Shown one piece after another: positions 1 to 8,283 of a stretch of DNA of 64,000 bases. This DNA comes from OLB7 sp966250335 (lineage in GTDB: Bacteria > Bacteroidota > Ignavibacteria > OLB7), in NCBI GenBank assembly GCA_966250335.1, contig CBINGZ010000004.1, forward strand, positions 1 through 64,000, read 5' to 3'. Both the position numbers and the translations under genes were made by a program. Under the pieces are notes generated by a model. That model was not told the origin of the DNA, did no database searches, and was given only the letters and a program-made list of their open reading frames with translations. Numbering within the stretch: the first letter of the stretch is position 1; every line of letters starts with the position of its first letter.

Positions 1-68
1 GCTACACGATCCGCGTGCAGACGCGAGGTGGAGTGAACCTGATCGAGCGTCTGACCGTCACCAAGTAA
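1..68 (+). CDS. C-terminal end of a T9SS-sorted protein (partial)
   Basis: Only the last 22 codons are present, read from base 3 to the TAA at 66-68. The peptide begins YTIRV and ends ERLTVTK. This pattern (hydrophobic strand, short turn, strand with a basic tail) is typical of the last two strands of a Por-type T9SS C-terminal sorting domain. The same layout ends several complete proteins in this window. The rest of the gene lies upstream, so its function cannot be judged. Confidence 0.6.
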   Translation, partial: YTIRVQTRGGVNLIERLTVTK

Positions 69-131
69 GGCGTTCCGCTTTGATGAGCGGCCGTCCCGCA
101 ATGGACGGTCGCTTCATCCACGATGATGCTG

Positions 132-166
132 AAATCCCCTGTTCCGTCTATCGGGACAGGGGATTT
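132..166 (+). terminator. Strong hairpin after the first gene
   Basis: AAATCCCCTGT at 132-142 pairs perfectly with ACAGGGGATTT at 156-166, and the stem continues inward through G-U and G-C pairs. A smaller hairpin (CCGTCC/GGACGG, 91-108) precedes it. The stem ends in TTT, so it could work as an intrinsic terminator for the partial gene. The remaining 167-303 stretch shows no recognisable gene. Confidence 0.6.
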
Positions 167-303
167 CCCGTTATCGGGCCCGCGTTTCAGACGATCGAGA
201 TTTTTCTTTCAGTTGTAGTCCGCCATCCTCTAAGTTCGTTCCGTGCTGCAGTGAGCTGCGGTGGTCCGGCCTCGGGTCGAGGCTTCGAACCGGTCTTCTC
301 AAC

Positions 304-2196
304 ATGTTCCTACTGGTGATGCGCCCGGGAAATCTCCTTCTGTTCCTGTCGATGTCGATCGCGCTGATCGCGGCTTCGTGCGCGCCCGCGGTCAGGCGTC
401 TGAGCGCTCCGCCGGCGACGGCGGCCTCGCTGGAATATCGCGTCGCGGTCCATGAACACGGCGACGCCTTCCGCGTGACCGGAACCTTGAAGAATATCAC
501 GACCGACAGTCTGACGATTCGCTTTCCGATATGGACTCCCGGCTCCTATTCGGTCGTCGACTACATGAAGCAGATCATGGAGTTCGCCGCCTCCGCTCCC
601 TCGGGAGAGGCGCTCCGGGTCCGGACCGACACGGTCGCCAAGAGCTTCACGGTCTACAATGTCGTGCCCGGAACCCTTCTGCGATATACTGCCTCGGATA
701 TCGAATCACATCCGATTGCCCCCTGGTTCTCCGGATCGGATGTGGAGTACGATTTCGCCTTCGCCGTCGGGGCCGCTCTCTTCGGGCGTCCCGTGGGGTA
801 CGAGAAGATTCCCACGGTCGTGACCTATTCGCTTCCCACGGAGTGGGAGGTCGCCATCGGTCTTGCGCCGGTCGAGTCGATGCCCGGCTCATATATCGCA
901 CGCGACTACGATGAGCTGATCGACGCGCCGCTCCTGGCCGGCGTCTTCCACCGGATCGACTTCAAGGTGCGCGAGAAGCTCCATTCCATCGTCCTCCTGA
1001 TGCCGACCAAGCCCGCGCCGGAACAGCTCAGAGGGTTGCGGGACGCGACACGAAAGATCGTAACACGAATAAGTGATTTCTTCGACGAGATACCGTACGA
1101 TCATTACGTCTTTCAGCACGTGCTTCTCGGTTCCCGGCTGGACCAGCGCGCCGGAGCGCTGGAGCACGCCAACAGTTCCACCTACCTGATGCCCTACTAC
1201 ACCAGCGACCTGGCCCGGCTGCTGTCGGACGTCATCGCGCATGAGTACTGGCATGTCTGGAGTCCCAAGCGGTTCCATGTGGAAGGGCTCGGTCCGTTCG
1301 ATTACGATACTCCTCCCAGCGTCGGATCGCTCTGGTTTGCGGAGGGGGTGACGGAATACTGCTCCGAACTCGTGATGCTGAACACCGGGTTGAACGACCG
1401 GGAGAAATTTCTGAAGACACTGACTCTTTACGTGTCGACCTACTACGATGTTCAGCAGCTGATATCGATCACCGAGCTCGGCAGACGCATCACCGAACTG
1501 CCGTTCGGGCAGATGCGCCCCCTCTACTCCAAGGGGATGCTCCTGGCGCTGCTGATGGATATCTCGATACGCAATCAGACGAAGAACCTGAAGTCGCTTG
1601 AGAGCGCGATGCGATATTTCAACGACGAGTACGGCCGGAAGGGACGAACGTTCCGTGAGGATGAGATCATCCCGATCATCGAACGCGCCACCGGCGCCCG
1701 TCTCGACGATTTCTACGCACGATATATCGCGGGGAAGGAGAATCTGCCGATCGACGAGTTCCTGCCGCTGGCCGGTCTGCGATATAAGATCGAGGTGACG
1801 GGGAGCGTGCTCCGCCTGGGAGGCCTCGGTGTGAGCCTGACCCCGGAGGGATGGACGATCGACGCGCTGGAACCGACGGGAGTCGCACGGGAGCAGGGTC
1901 TGCAGGTCGGCGACATGCTCCGGACCCTCATCGTCGACACCTCGAACTCGTCGAAGCCGGGGAACGCTCCGAAGGAGGAGAAGATCGCATTCGATGATAT
2001 CGGCAGCGACAGGATATACAGGTTCCTCATGGCGCTCCCGGAGGGGGCGCGCCGGCTCGTCATCAGTCGCAACGGCAGGGAGGAGACGATCCGGCTGAAT
2101 CTCACCAGAACCGAGCTTGTGAACGAGAGGGTCGAGATCGATCCCGGCGCAAGCTACACGGCCGTCGCCATAAGAAAGAGTCTGTTCGGTTTTTGA
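304..2196 (+). CDS. M61 family peptidase with PDZ domain, probable lipoprotein
   Basis: The product (630 aa) is a zinc metallopeptidase of the M61 (glycyl aminopeptidase-like) family. The active-site helix HEYWH begins at residue 313, and the downstream GVTEYC segment supplies the third zinc ligand (Glu). The N-terminal half is the beta-rich domain usual in M61 proteins. Residues of about 500-600 form a PDZ-like domain with GLGVSL and the following GLQVGDML. The N-terminus has a hydrophobic signal ending in AASC, a plausible lipobox, so the enzyme is probably anchored in the envelope. An in-frame ATG at 319 is an alternative start. No clear Shine-Dalgarno is seen. The gene stands alone after a hairpin. 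Family assignment is firm; the substrate is unknown. Confidence 0.88.
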   Translation: MFLLVMRPGNLLLFLSMSIALIAASCAPAVRRLSAPPATAASLEYRVAVHEHGDAFRVTGTLKNITTDSLTIRFPIWTPGSYSVVDYMKQIMEFAASAPSGEALRVRTDTVAKSFTVYNVVPGTLLRYTASDIESHPIAPWFSGSDVEYDFAFAVGAALFGRPVGYEKIPTVVTYSLPTEWEVAIGLAPVESMPGSYIARDYDELIDAPLLAGVFHRIDFKVREKLHSIVLLMPTKPAPEQLRGLRDATRKIVTRISDFFDEIPYDHYVFQHVLLGSRLDQRAGALEHANSSTYLMPYYTSDLARLLSDVIAHEYWHVWSPKRFHVEGLGPFDYDTPPSVGSLWFAEGVTEYCSELVMLNTGLNDREKFLKTLTLYVSTYYDVQQLISITELGRRITELPFGQMRPLYSKGMLLALLMDISIRNQTKNLKSLESAMRYFNDEYGRKGRTFREDEIIPIIERATGARLDDFYARYIAGKENLPIDEFLPLAGLRYKIEVTGSVLRLGGLGVSLTPEGWTIDALEPTGVAREQGLQVGDMLRTLIVDTSNSSKPGNAPKEEKIAFDDIGSDRIYRFLMALPEGARRLVISRNGREETIRLNLTRTELVNERVEIDPGASYTAVAIRKSLFGF

Positions 2197-2333
2197 CGTT
2201 GCGCGATCGGGGAGCGGTCCGTACAATCGTTCCTCCCCGTTCGAGCGTTATCCTTCCCGTGTCGGCTCCGCGCCGGCATCGGCGACCTTCATCCCGGTCA
2301 ACCATATCGTATCGGCCAAGCTGCGCCAGTACC

Positions 2334-5300
2334 ATGAAGAGACTCCATACGCTGTTTCCGAACTATTCCACGGTTCCCCGGCCTCGCTTCCTGCGGGGCG
2401 TTCTCCTGCTGTTCCTTCTGCTTTCGGCGACGGCTGATCTGGCGGCGCAACGGAACAACGACAAGTGGTACTTCGGCGATCGTGCCGCGCTCGATTTCAG
2501 CGGCGGCGCTCCCGTGGCCCTCGAAAACAGCAGCATGACGCAGACAGAGGCGTCCGCCAGCGTGGCCGACGTCAGGTCCGGAGCGCTTCTCTTCTACACC
2601 GACGGCATCCGCGTGTGGAACAGGAACCACGCCGAAATGTCCGGGGTGAACCTGATCGATCCCCTCTTCGGCGCGCAGAGCGCCACCCAGTCGGCGCTGA
2701 TCGTCCCGAAGCCGAAGGACAGCACGAAGTTCTACATCTTCACGACCGACGACTGGGAGGATGACGATCGCGGGCTCAACTACTCGATCGTCGACATGAC
2801 CCTGGACGGCGGGCTCGGCGCGGTGACGTCGAAGAATATCCCGCTGCTCGCGAACAGCACCGAGAAGCTTACCGCCACGGGACATTCGAACAAGTGCGAG
2901 CTGTGGGTGCTGGGGCACGGCGTGGGGAACAATCTCTTCCATGCCTGGCGGGTGACCGGCGGCGGGGTGACCGAACCGGCGGAGGTCTCGGCGGCAGGAT
3001 CGGTCCATCCGACGAGTGTCGGCAAGGTCGGTTACATGAAGGTTTCGCCGGACGGCAGATGGCTGGTGACCGTGGTCGCCGGTGAGTACGCGGGGGAGAC
3101 GGTGGTCCGAAACTCGAGGGTGGAACTCTTCAACTTCGACAACACGACCGGAGCCGTGACCTTCGTGACGCAGCTTCCGCAGCAGGAGACCGATTACGGC
3201 GCCGCCTTCTCGCCCGACAGCCGCAAGCTCTACATCTCCTACGACGGCCCGGTGCGCGGCGGGATCTATCAGTTCGATCTATCGACTTCCGATCCGGCCG
3301 CCATCACCGCAAGCAGGACGAGCATCTCGACCCAGAACGATGTTCAGGCGATGCAGCTCGGTCCGGACGGCAGGATCTACGTGGCGAGGACGGCCGCCTC
3401 CTTCCTGGGGGTCATCGCCAATCCGGATGCGGGGGGAGCCGGGGCTAACTTCATCGCGAACGGGGTGAGCCTGAAATCGCGGCTTTCCACCAACGGTCTC
3501 CCCAACATGATCGACGGGTTCGACGCGACGTTCGATGCATGTCTCTCCCCGGTCCCCGAGTTCGAGATCAGCGACACTACCATCTGCGCCGGCGGCTGCA
3601 TCACCGTCACCGACAGGAGCATCAACTCGCCGACAGGATGGCAGTGGACCTTTGCCGGAGGGAACCCTTCATCATCCAACAGGCGTGACCCCGGGCTGAT
3701 CTGCTTCGATACTCCCGGTGAGCATAGAATATCGTTGACGGTAACCAACGACAACGGCGGCGCATTCGTATCGGATACGGTGGTGGTGAGCCCCGCGCCG
3801 GTCGTCGACGCGACGAACGACACCACGATCTGCCTCGGCAGGGGAGTTCCGCTGACGGCTCAGGGAGGGATCTCCGGACCCGGAGGATACAAGTGGACTC
3901 CGTCGGCAACCCTTACCTGCGACGACTGCCGGTCGCCGATCGCCACGCCGACCGTCACCACGAAATACTACGTGACGGTGATGAACGCCGACAGCTGCAC
4001 GGCGCTCGACTCCGTGACCGTGACGGTGACCGAGGCGGCGAAACCTGTCATATCGCCCAACGATACGGTTGTCCTCTGCGCCGGCGGTTCCGCGACCCTG
4101 ACGACCCAGGGAACCCACGCCGCCTACCTCTGGTCCAACGGAGCGAACACTCCCTCGGTCACCGTGACGACGGCCGGAAGCTACGCGGTGACCGTGACCG
4201 ACGCGGAAGGGTGCAGGGCGACATCGGACAGCGTCGTTGTGATCGTCAACGACCGGCTCGATCCGGTCGTGGCGCCGGAGGGTCCGACGACCTTCTGTGC
4301 CGGCGACAGCGTGGTGCTGACGGCTCCGGCGGGCTATGCGACATATTCGTGGAACACGCTGGAGACGACTCAATCCATCGTTGTGCGATCATCCGGAACG
4401 TATACGGTCACCGTCGGCACCGGGACGTGCAGCGAGGAATCGGCTCCCGTGAGTGTGGCCGTGAAGCCGGCCCCGACGCCGTTTCTGGCGTCGGGATCTC
4501 CCTCCCTCTGCGCCGGCGACAGCGTGATGCTCGACGCGGGAGAGGGATATGTGACCTACGACTGGTCGCACGGCGCCGACACCCGTGTCGTCTGGGTCAA
4601 GGTCTCCGGGACGTACAGCGTGACCGTCACCAACGCGGAGGGGTGCAGCGGAAGATCGGAACCGGTGACGGTGGTGATCGGTGAGCCCTCCGTCGCCGCG
4701 GTGACCCTGCCGACGGTCGATGCGGCTCCCGGCGAGAAGATTACGATAGATCTCGTCGTGCCGACGTCGACCAATCTGGAGAACAGCTGCTCGCGCGAGT
4801 TCACCGCGGAGATCCGTTTCAACAAGACGCTTCTGAAGCCGGTGGGAGCGACCCCGGCCGGAGTCGTCGACGGAAACGACCGCGTCCTCACGATCACCGG
4901 AAATCGCGACGCCGTTACGCAGAGCGGCACGCTCGCCTCGCTGGAGTTCGTCGTGGCTCTCGGGAACGCCCTCTCGACGCCGCTCACGATCGCAAGTTTT
5001 CAGTGGGATCGCGGAGGGGTGCAGACGACGACGACCGACGGTGAGCTTCGTCTGAAGGATCTCTGCACCGACGGGAGCACCCGGCTGATCGACGGCAACG
5101 GAGCGTTCGGGCTCAAGAGCGCGCGGCCGAATCCGACGGGGGATATCGTGGAGATCGAGTACGGGGTCGTGGAGTCGGGGCGGACCCGCCTCGTCCTGAC
5201 CGACGGGCTGGGGCGCCTCGCGGCCACCCTGGTCGACACCGATCTCGCTCCCGGTCTGTATATCGGATCGTTCGATCTTTCGGCGCTCCCTCCCGGTCTC

Positions 5301-5363
5301 TACCGCTGCACGATGACGACTCCGACGGCGGTTGTCCATCAGAGCATTGTTGTCGTGCGATAG
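2334..5363 (+). CDS. Secreted PKD/Ig-like repeat protein with T9SS sorting domain
   Basis: This is a large surface or secreted protein (1009 aa). The start at 2334 puts a clear signal peptide (FLRGVLLLFLLLSATADLAAQ) at the N-terminus; the frame is open upstream but encodes an Arg-rich stretch unlike a leader. Residues of about 40-400 look like a beta-propeller with GPDGRIYVA-type blades. A PKD domain spans about 405-485, followed by three or four Ig-like repeats sharing CAGDSV...Y.W..G (487-782). A cohesin-like segment lies at about 786-912. The last 85 residues are a type A T9SS sorting domain (RPNPTGDIVEIEY...GLYRCTM). Repeat architecture suggests adhesion or a structural role; no catalytic motif is seen. 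Confidence 0.85.
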   Translation: MKRLHTLFPNYSTVPRPRFLRGVLLLFLLLSATADLAAQRNNDKWYFGDRAALDFSGGAPVALENSSMTQTEASASVADVRSGALLFYTDGIRVWNRNHAEMSGVNLIDPLFGAQSATQSALIVPKPKDSTKFYIFTTDDWEDDDRGLNYSIVDMTLDGGLGAVTSKNIPLLANSTEKLTATGHSNKCELWVLGHGVGNNLFHAWRVTGGGVTEPAEVSAAGSVHPTSVGKVGYMKVSPDGRWLVTVVAGEYAGETVVRNSRVELFNFDNTTGAVTFVTQLPQQETDYGAAFSPDSRKLYISYDGPVRGGIYQFDLSTSDPAAITASRTSISTQNDVQAMQLGPDGRIYVARTAASFLGVIANPDAGGAGANFIANGVSLKSRLSTNGLPNMIDGFDATFDACLSPVPEFEISDTTICAGGCITVTDRSINSPTGWQWTFAGGNPSSSNRRDPGLICFDTPGEHRISLTVTNDNGGAFVSDTVVVSPAPVVDATNDTTICLGRGVPLTAQGGISGPGGYKWTPSATLTCDDCRSPIATPTVTTKYYVTVMNADSCTALDSVTVTVTEAAKPVISPNDTVVLCAGGSATLTTQGTHAAYLWSNGANTPSVTVTTAGSYAVTVTDAEGCRATSDSVVVIVNDRLDPVVAPEGPTTFCAGDSVVLTAPAGYATYSWNTLETTQSIVVRSSGTYTVTVGTGTCSEESAPVSVAVKPAPTPFLASGSPSLCAGDSVMLDAGEGYVTYDWSHGADTRVVWVKVSGTYSVTVTNAEGCSGRSEPVTVVIGEPSVAAVTLPTVDAAPGEKITIDLVVPTSTNLENSCSREFTAEIRFNKTLLKPVGATPAGVVDGNDRVLTITGNRDAVTQSGTLASLEFVVALGNALSTPLTIASFQWDRGGVQTTTTDGELRLKDLCTDGSTRLIDGNGAFGLKSARPNPTGDIVEIEYGVVESGRTRLVLTDGLGRLAATLVDTDLAPGLYIGSFDLSALPPGLYRCTMTTPTAVVHQSIVVVR

Positions 5364-5388
5364 AACAGAAATCGTTCAGCGATCTTTC

Positions 5389-5949
5389 ATGAACATCGAT
5401 CACAATCATCCACCCCGCCCCTTCGACAGATCGTACTGGGCGGCGCCGGGCCTGCTGGCCGGCTTTCTCCCCTGGAGCCCGACACCGGAGATCGCCGCCG
5501 CCTACCGCCGGGGGCTGATCGACTGCGGCGTCGGCTACGTTCTGAATCTGATGGAAGAGGAGGAACGGATCGGAGAGGGATCTATGCTTCTGCCGCGATA
5601 TGATGCCGAACTGTGCAGCCTCGGGGAGTCGGCCGGTATCGAGGTCGTCTGCCGAAGGATCGGAGTACGTGATATGGGCGTCCCGACCCGGCCGACAATG
5701 CGTCTCATGCTCGATTCGATCGACGAGGCGCTGGCCGCCGGCAGGAGGACCTACGTCCACTGTCTGGGGGGGAAGGGGAGAACCGGAACCGTCATCGGCT
5801 GCTGGCTTGCCCGGCACGGCGCGGCGACGGGGCGGGAGGTCCTGGCCCTGCTGACCGAACTCCGACGTCCCGACCCGCATGCGATCTATCCCTCCCCGGA
5901 AACCGATCCGCAGCGGGAGCTGGTGATTTCCTGGAATGTCGGAGAATGA
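5389..5949 (+). CDS. Dual-specificity/tyrosine phosphatase family protein
   Basis: The 186-aa product carries the cysteine phosphatase loop HCLGGKGRTG, with the nucleophile at Cys125 and the invariant Arg six residues on (CX5R). A conserved Asp that could act as general acid lies upstream in the VRDMGVP segment. The size fits small cytoplasmic dual-specificity or atypical tyrosine phosphatases; there is no signal peptide. The frame is open from 5332, inside the preceding gene, but the ATG at 5389 avoids that overlap. The gene runs directly into the deacetylase-family gene downstream, so the two are probably co-transcribed. The substrate (phosphoprotein, nucleotide or phospholipid) cannot be read from sequence. 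Confidence 0.8.
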   Translation: MNIDHNHPPRPFDRSYWAAPGLLAGFLPWSPTPEIAAAYRRGLIDCGVGYVLNLMEEEERIGEGSMLLPRYDAELCSLGESAGIEVVCRRIGVRDMGVPTRPTMRLMLDSIDEALAAGRRTYVHCLGGKGRTGTVIGCWLARHGAATGREVLALLTELRRPDPHAIYPSPETDPQRELVISWNVGE

Positions 5950-5992
5950 TACGAGATCTCTTCCACGATCCTTCGATATCACGATCACGACC

Positions 5993-6964
5993 ATGAGCGA
6001 CGCAACCGCCGGCCCGACCACGGGATTCGTGTACGACGACAGGTATCTGGAGCACGATACGGGCCCCGGTCATCCCGAGCGCCCCGATCGTCTCCGCGCC
6101 GTCACCGCCTATCTCCGGCGCACTGGGCTGTGGGATCGCCTTCTTCCGATCGATCCGGTCGAGGCCGGGCCCGAGGCGATCGCGCGGGTTCATACGGCCG
6201 GGGAGATCCGGAGCGTTCAGGAGGCGGCCGAGCGTGCCCCGGCATATATCGATTCCGATACGGTCGTGAGCCCCGCCTCGTATCGCATTGCGCTGCTGGC
6301 TGCGGGAGGGGCCGTTGCAGCCTGCGACGCGGTGATGGCCGGCTCCTGCGCCAACGCCTTCGCGGCGCTCCGTCCCCCCGGACACCATGCGGAGCGGGAT
6401 CGGGCGATGGGGTTCTGTCTCTTCAACAATGTGGCCGTCGCCGCCCGCCATCTTCAGACCCTTCACGGGCTGAAGCGGATTCTGATCCTCGACTGGGATG
6501 TTCATCACGGGAACGGAACACAGGACATTTTCTACGACGATCCCACCGTTCTCTACATCAGTCTCCATCAGCACCCTCTCTATCCCGGCACCGGCCGCGC
6601 TTCGGAAACGGGAAGGGGGGCGGGGGAGGGAACGACGTTGAACATTCCGCTTCCCCCTTCCTCCGGCGACGAGAAATATCGCGAAGCGCTTATCTCGACC
6701 GAACCGGTCATCGCAGCCTTCAACCCCGAATTCGTGCTGGTCTCGGCCGGCTTCGACGCGCACGAGCGTGATCCCCTGGCGAACATGAAGATGACCGCGG
6801 AGGGATTCGGGTACATGGCGCGGTTCCTGCGCTCGATCGCCGACCGCCATTGCGGGGGACGCCTGGTCGCGCTGCTGGAGGGGGGATACGATCCGGTGGG
6901 ACTGGCGACATCGGTGGCGGCGACCCTTCTGGCGATGATGGAAGGAAGGGACGCGGAGAAATGA
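5993..6964 (+). CDS. Histone deacetylase family amidohydrolase
   Basis: A zinc-dependent deacetylase of the HDAC/AcuC/acetylpolyamine amidohydrolase superfamily (323 aa from this start). Diagnostic motifs are GPGHPERPDRL near the N-terminus, PPGHHAE with the catalytic pair His131-His132, the metal site DWDVHHGNG (Asp167, Asp169, His171), and GFDAHERDPL with the third metal-binding Asp. All catalytic residues are intact. An earlier in-frame ATG at 5936 overlaps the phosphatase stop by 14 bases and would add 19 residues; 5993 fits the usual family N-terminus better. Close coupling to the phosphatase gene suggests one transcript. Bacterial members act on acetylated small molecules or proteins; the substrate here is unknown. 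Confidence 0.9.
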   Translation: MSDATAGPTTGFVYDDRYLEHDTGPGHPERPDRLRAVTAYLRRTGLWDRLLPIDPVEAGPEAIARVHTAGEIRSVQEAAERAPAYIDSDTVVSPASYRIALLAAGGAVAACDAVMAGSCANAFAALRPPGHHAERDRAMGFCLFNNVAVAARHLQTLHGLKRILILDWDVHHGNGTQDIFYDDPTVLYISLHQHPLYPGTGRASETGRGAGEGTTLNIPLPPSSGDEKYREALISTEPVIAAFNPEFVLVSAGFDAHERDPLANMKMTAEGFGYMARFLRSIADRHCGGRLVALLEGGYDPVGLATSVAATLLAMMEGRDAEK

Positions 6965-6967
6965 CGA

Positions 6968-7002
6968 ACGGTCCGCAAGCCCCGTTCGGGCCCGCGGACC
7001 GT
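6968..7002. terminator. Bidirectional hairpin between convergent genes
   Basis: ACGGTCCGC at 6968-6976 pairs with GCGGACCGT at 6994-7002, a perfect 9-bp stem. It sits between the stops of two convergent genes (6964 and 7041) and could serve both. There is no clear T-run on either side. Confidence 0.6.
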
Positions 7003-7040
7003 CCATCCTCATTACAGATTATCGGATAACGAGGCGCTGG

Positions 7041-7898
7041 TCAGCTCTGCAGATCCTGCTCGGGAAGATCTCCCTTGCCGGAACCGAACTGACCGCGCTT
7101 CCCCTCGACGGGATCTTCCGACCGATCGGTCCGGCCGCTCAGATTCCCCTTCTCCTTTCCGGTTCCGCCGGTTCGTCCTTCGCGACCGATCTCTCCCTCA
7201 CGTTCCATCGAGCCCAGATTGCCGACGTCCTGCGAGGAGTCCGAGCCTGAGAGGCCGGACTTCGAACCGCCGCGACCCGAGGTCCCCCGGCCTGCCGTTC
7301 CCTCGTCATCCGGGATTCCCTGCCAGCCGACCGTGTCGCTGCTGCGACCGCCGCGTACTCCGCCCGACATCGAGCCGGTCGTTCCGGTTCCCTTGAGCGA
7401 TCCGGTCTCACCCGTATCGCCCGGTCCCGGAATCGAGCCGGAACGACCGGTGGTTCCGCGATCCGAACGACCCTCCGACTGATCAAGCATTTCGTGGCCG
7501 CCGCTCCGCGTCATGCGTCCGACGCTCTCATCGGGCGTGCGACCGCTCTCATCGCCGCGCGACACTCCTGCTCCCGATCCCCCTTCACCGCCGCGCAGAT
7601 TCTGGCTGCCGTGCGGGTTGTACGATCCCTGGATCGGGTTGCTTGCCGAATCGGCTCCCCGTACGGAGGAGCCTCCCAGTCCCGCTTCGCTCCGTTCACG
7701 TGACGCGAGTTCCTGCGGAGACTCGGAGGAGAGCTGTCCTCCCTCCTCATACGGTTCGAAACGACCCGCATTCTCGCCGCGGTTGGCGTTTCCCATTTCG
7801 CTCTCGGTCTGACCCTGAAGTCCGCCGGCGTGTGTCTGCTGGTCTTTATTGCGCTCGGAGCCGCTCAGGCCCTTGGAGCGATCCTGACTATTCGCCAT
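7041..7898 (-). CDS. Gly/Ser-rich hydrophilic low-complexity protein
   Basis: The 285-aa product is almost entirely Gly, Ser, Arg, Glu, Asp and Thr, with no hydrophobic core, no signal peptide and hardly any aromatic residues. Short recurring pieces (GRSG, GGRSS, TGETGSLKGTGTTG) give a low-complexity pattern like hydrophilins or desiccation/stress-inducible proteins, although no named family is recognised. The start at 7898 is chosen because a good Shine-Dalgarno (AGGTGA) lies just upstream. The frame is open to 8147 but that part looks non-coding. The good ribosome site and a single uninterrupted low-complexity frame support a real gene. It is monocistronic, and its upstream region is shared with the divergent OmpA-type gene. 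Confidence 0.65.
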   Translation of the reverse strand: MANSQDRSKGLSGSERNKDQQTHAGGLQGQTESEMGNANRGENAGRFEPYEEGGQLSSESPQELASRERSEAGLGGSSVRGADSASNPIQGSYNPHGSQNLRGGEGGSGAGVSRGDESGRTPDESVGRMTRSGGHEMLDQSEGRSDRGTTGRSGSIPGPGDTGETGSLKGTGTTGSMSGGVRGGRSSDTVGWQGIPDDEGTAGRGTSGRGGSKSGLSGSDSSQDVGNLGSMEREGEIGREGRTGGTGKEKGNLSGRTDRSEDPVEGKRGQFGSGKGDLPEQDLQS

Positions 7899-7902
7899 GA
7901 TA

Positions 7903-7909
7903 TCACCTG
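7903..7909 (-). promoter_or_regulatory. Shine-Dalgarno that fixes the start at 7898
   Basis: Read on the minus strand the sequence is CAGGTGATATCATG, placing AGGTGA five bases before the ATG. Few genes here have such a clear site, so it decides the start of the Gly/Ser-rich gene against the longer open frame. Confidence 0.65.
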
Positions 7910-8128
7910 TGCATAGTTTTCGAAATGCGTTCATCGTGGTGAACCGGGCGGTGCCGATCTTCGGTAAGGCCCCGACTGTAACATCGGTGCGAACCGGCCG
8001 AAGAGTGGAATCGACACGACTCATCCACGCATCTCCTAACACTCTTCTGCCGGTCACAAATCCCGTGGATATGTAAAAAGTCGCGAATTCGAGCCCTCCG
8101 ATTCTCCGGGAGCCGTTATCCCGGCCCG

Positions 8129-8148
8129 TTACCCACAAGTTTTCCACA
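8129..8148 (+). other. Two DnaA-box-like 9-mers in tandem
   Basis: TTACCCACA (8129-8137) and TTTTCCACA (8140-8148) follow each other 11 bp apart, on the same helix face. The second fits the consensus TTWTNCACA exactly, and the first has one mismatch. A weaker inverted match (CGTGGATAT, 8064-8072) lies about 60 bp upstream. No dnaA, dnaN or other origin-linked gene is in the window, so an origin is not claimed. Confidence 0.3.
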
Positions 8149-8216
8149 GGGTGGGAATAACTCTTGTGAAGTCACGGAAACGTTCGTATGCGTCGAACTA
8201 TCGGGGGTTCAGATCG

Positions 8217-8232
8217 TCTACAATTTTGTAGA
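8217..8232. promoter_or_regulatory. Palindrome TCTACAA-TT-TTGTAGA, candidate operator
   Basis: A perfect 7-bp inverted repeat with a 2-base spacer, 52 bases before the OmpA/PD40 gene. It lies in an otherwise featureless, relatively AT-rich part of the 7899-8283 intergenic region between two divergent genes. Its size and symmetry suit a dimeric repressor or activator. It is too short to be a terminator and is not followed by a T-run. Confidence 0.3.
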
Positions 8233-8283
8233 ATGCATGTTCGCCTTCATCGGTAATCTATCCGCTCAACACCTTCTTCAAAG

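Noticed and set aside
260..303. GGTTCGAA-like stretch resembling a tRNA T-loop
   Set aside because: The flanking bases do not form a T-stem, and no acceptor or anticodon stem can be drawn. No tRNA is called anywhere in the window.
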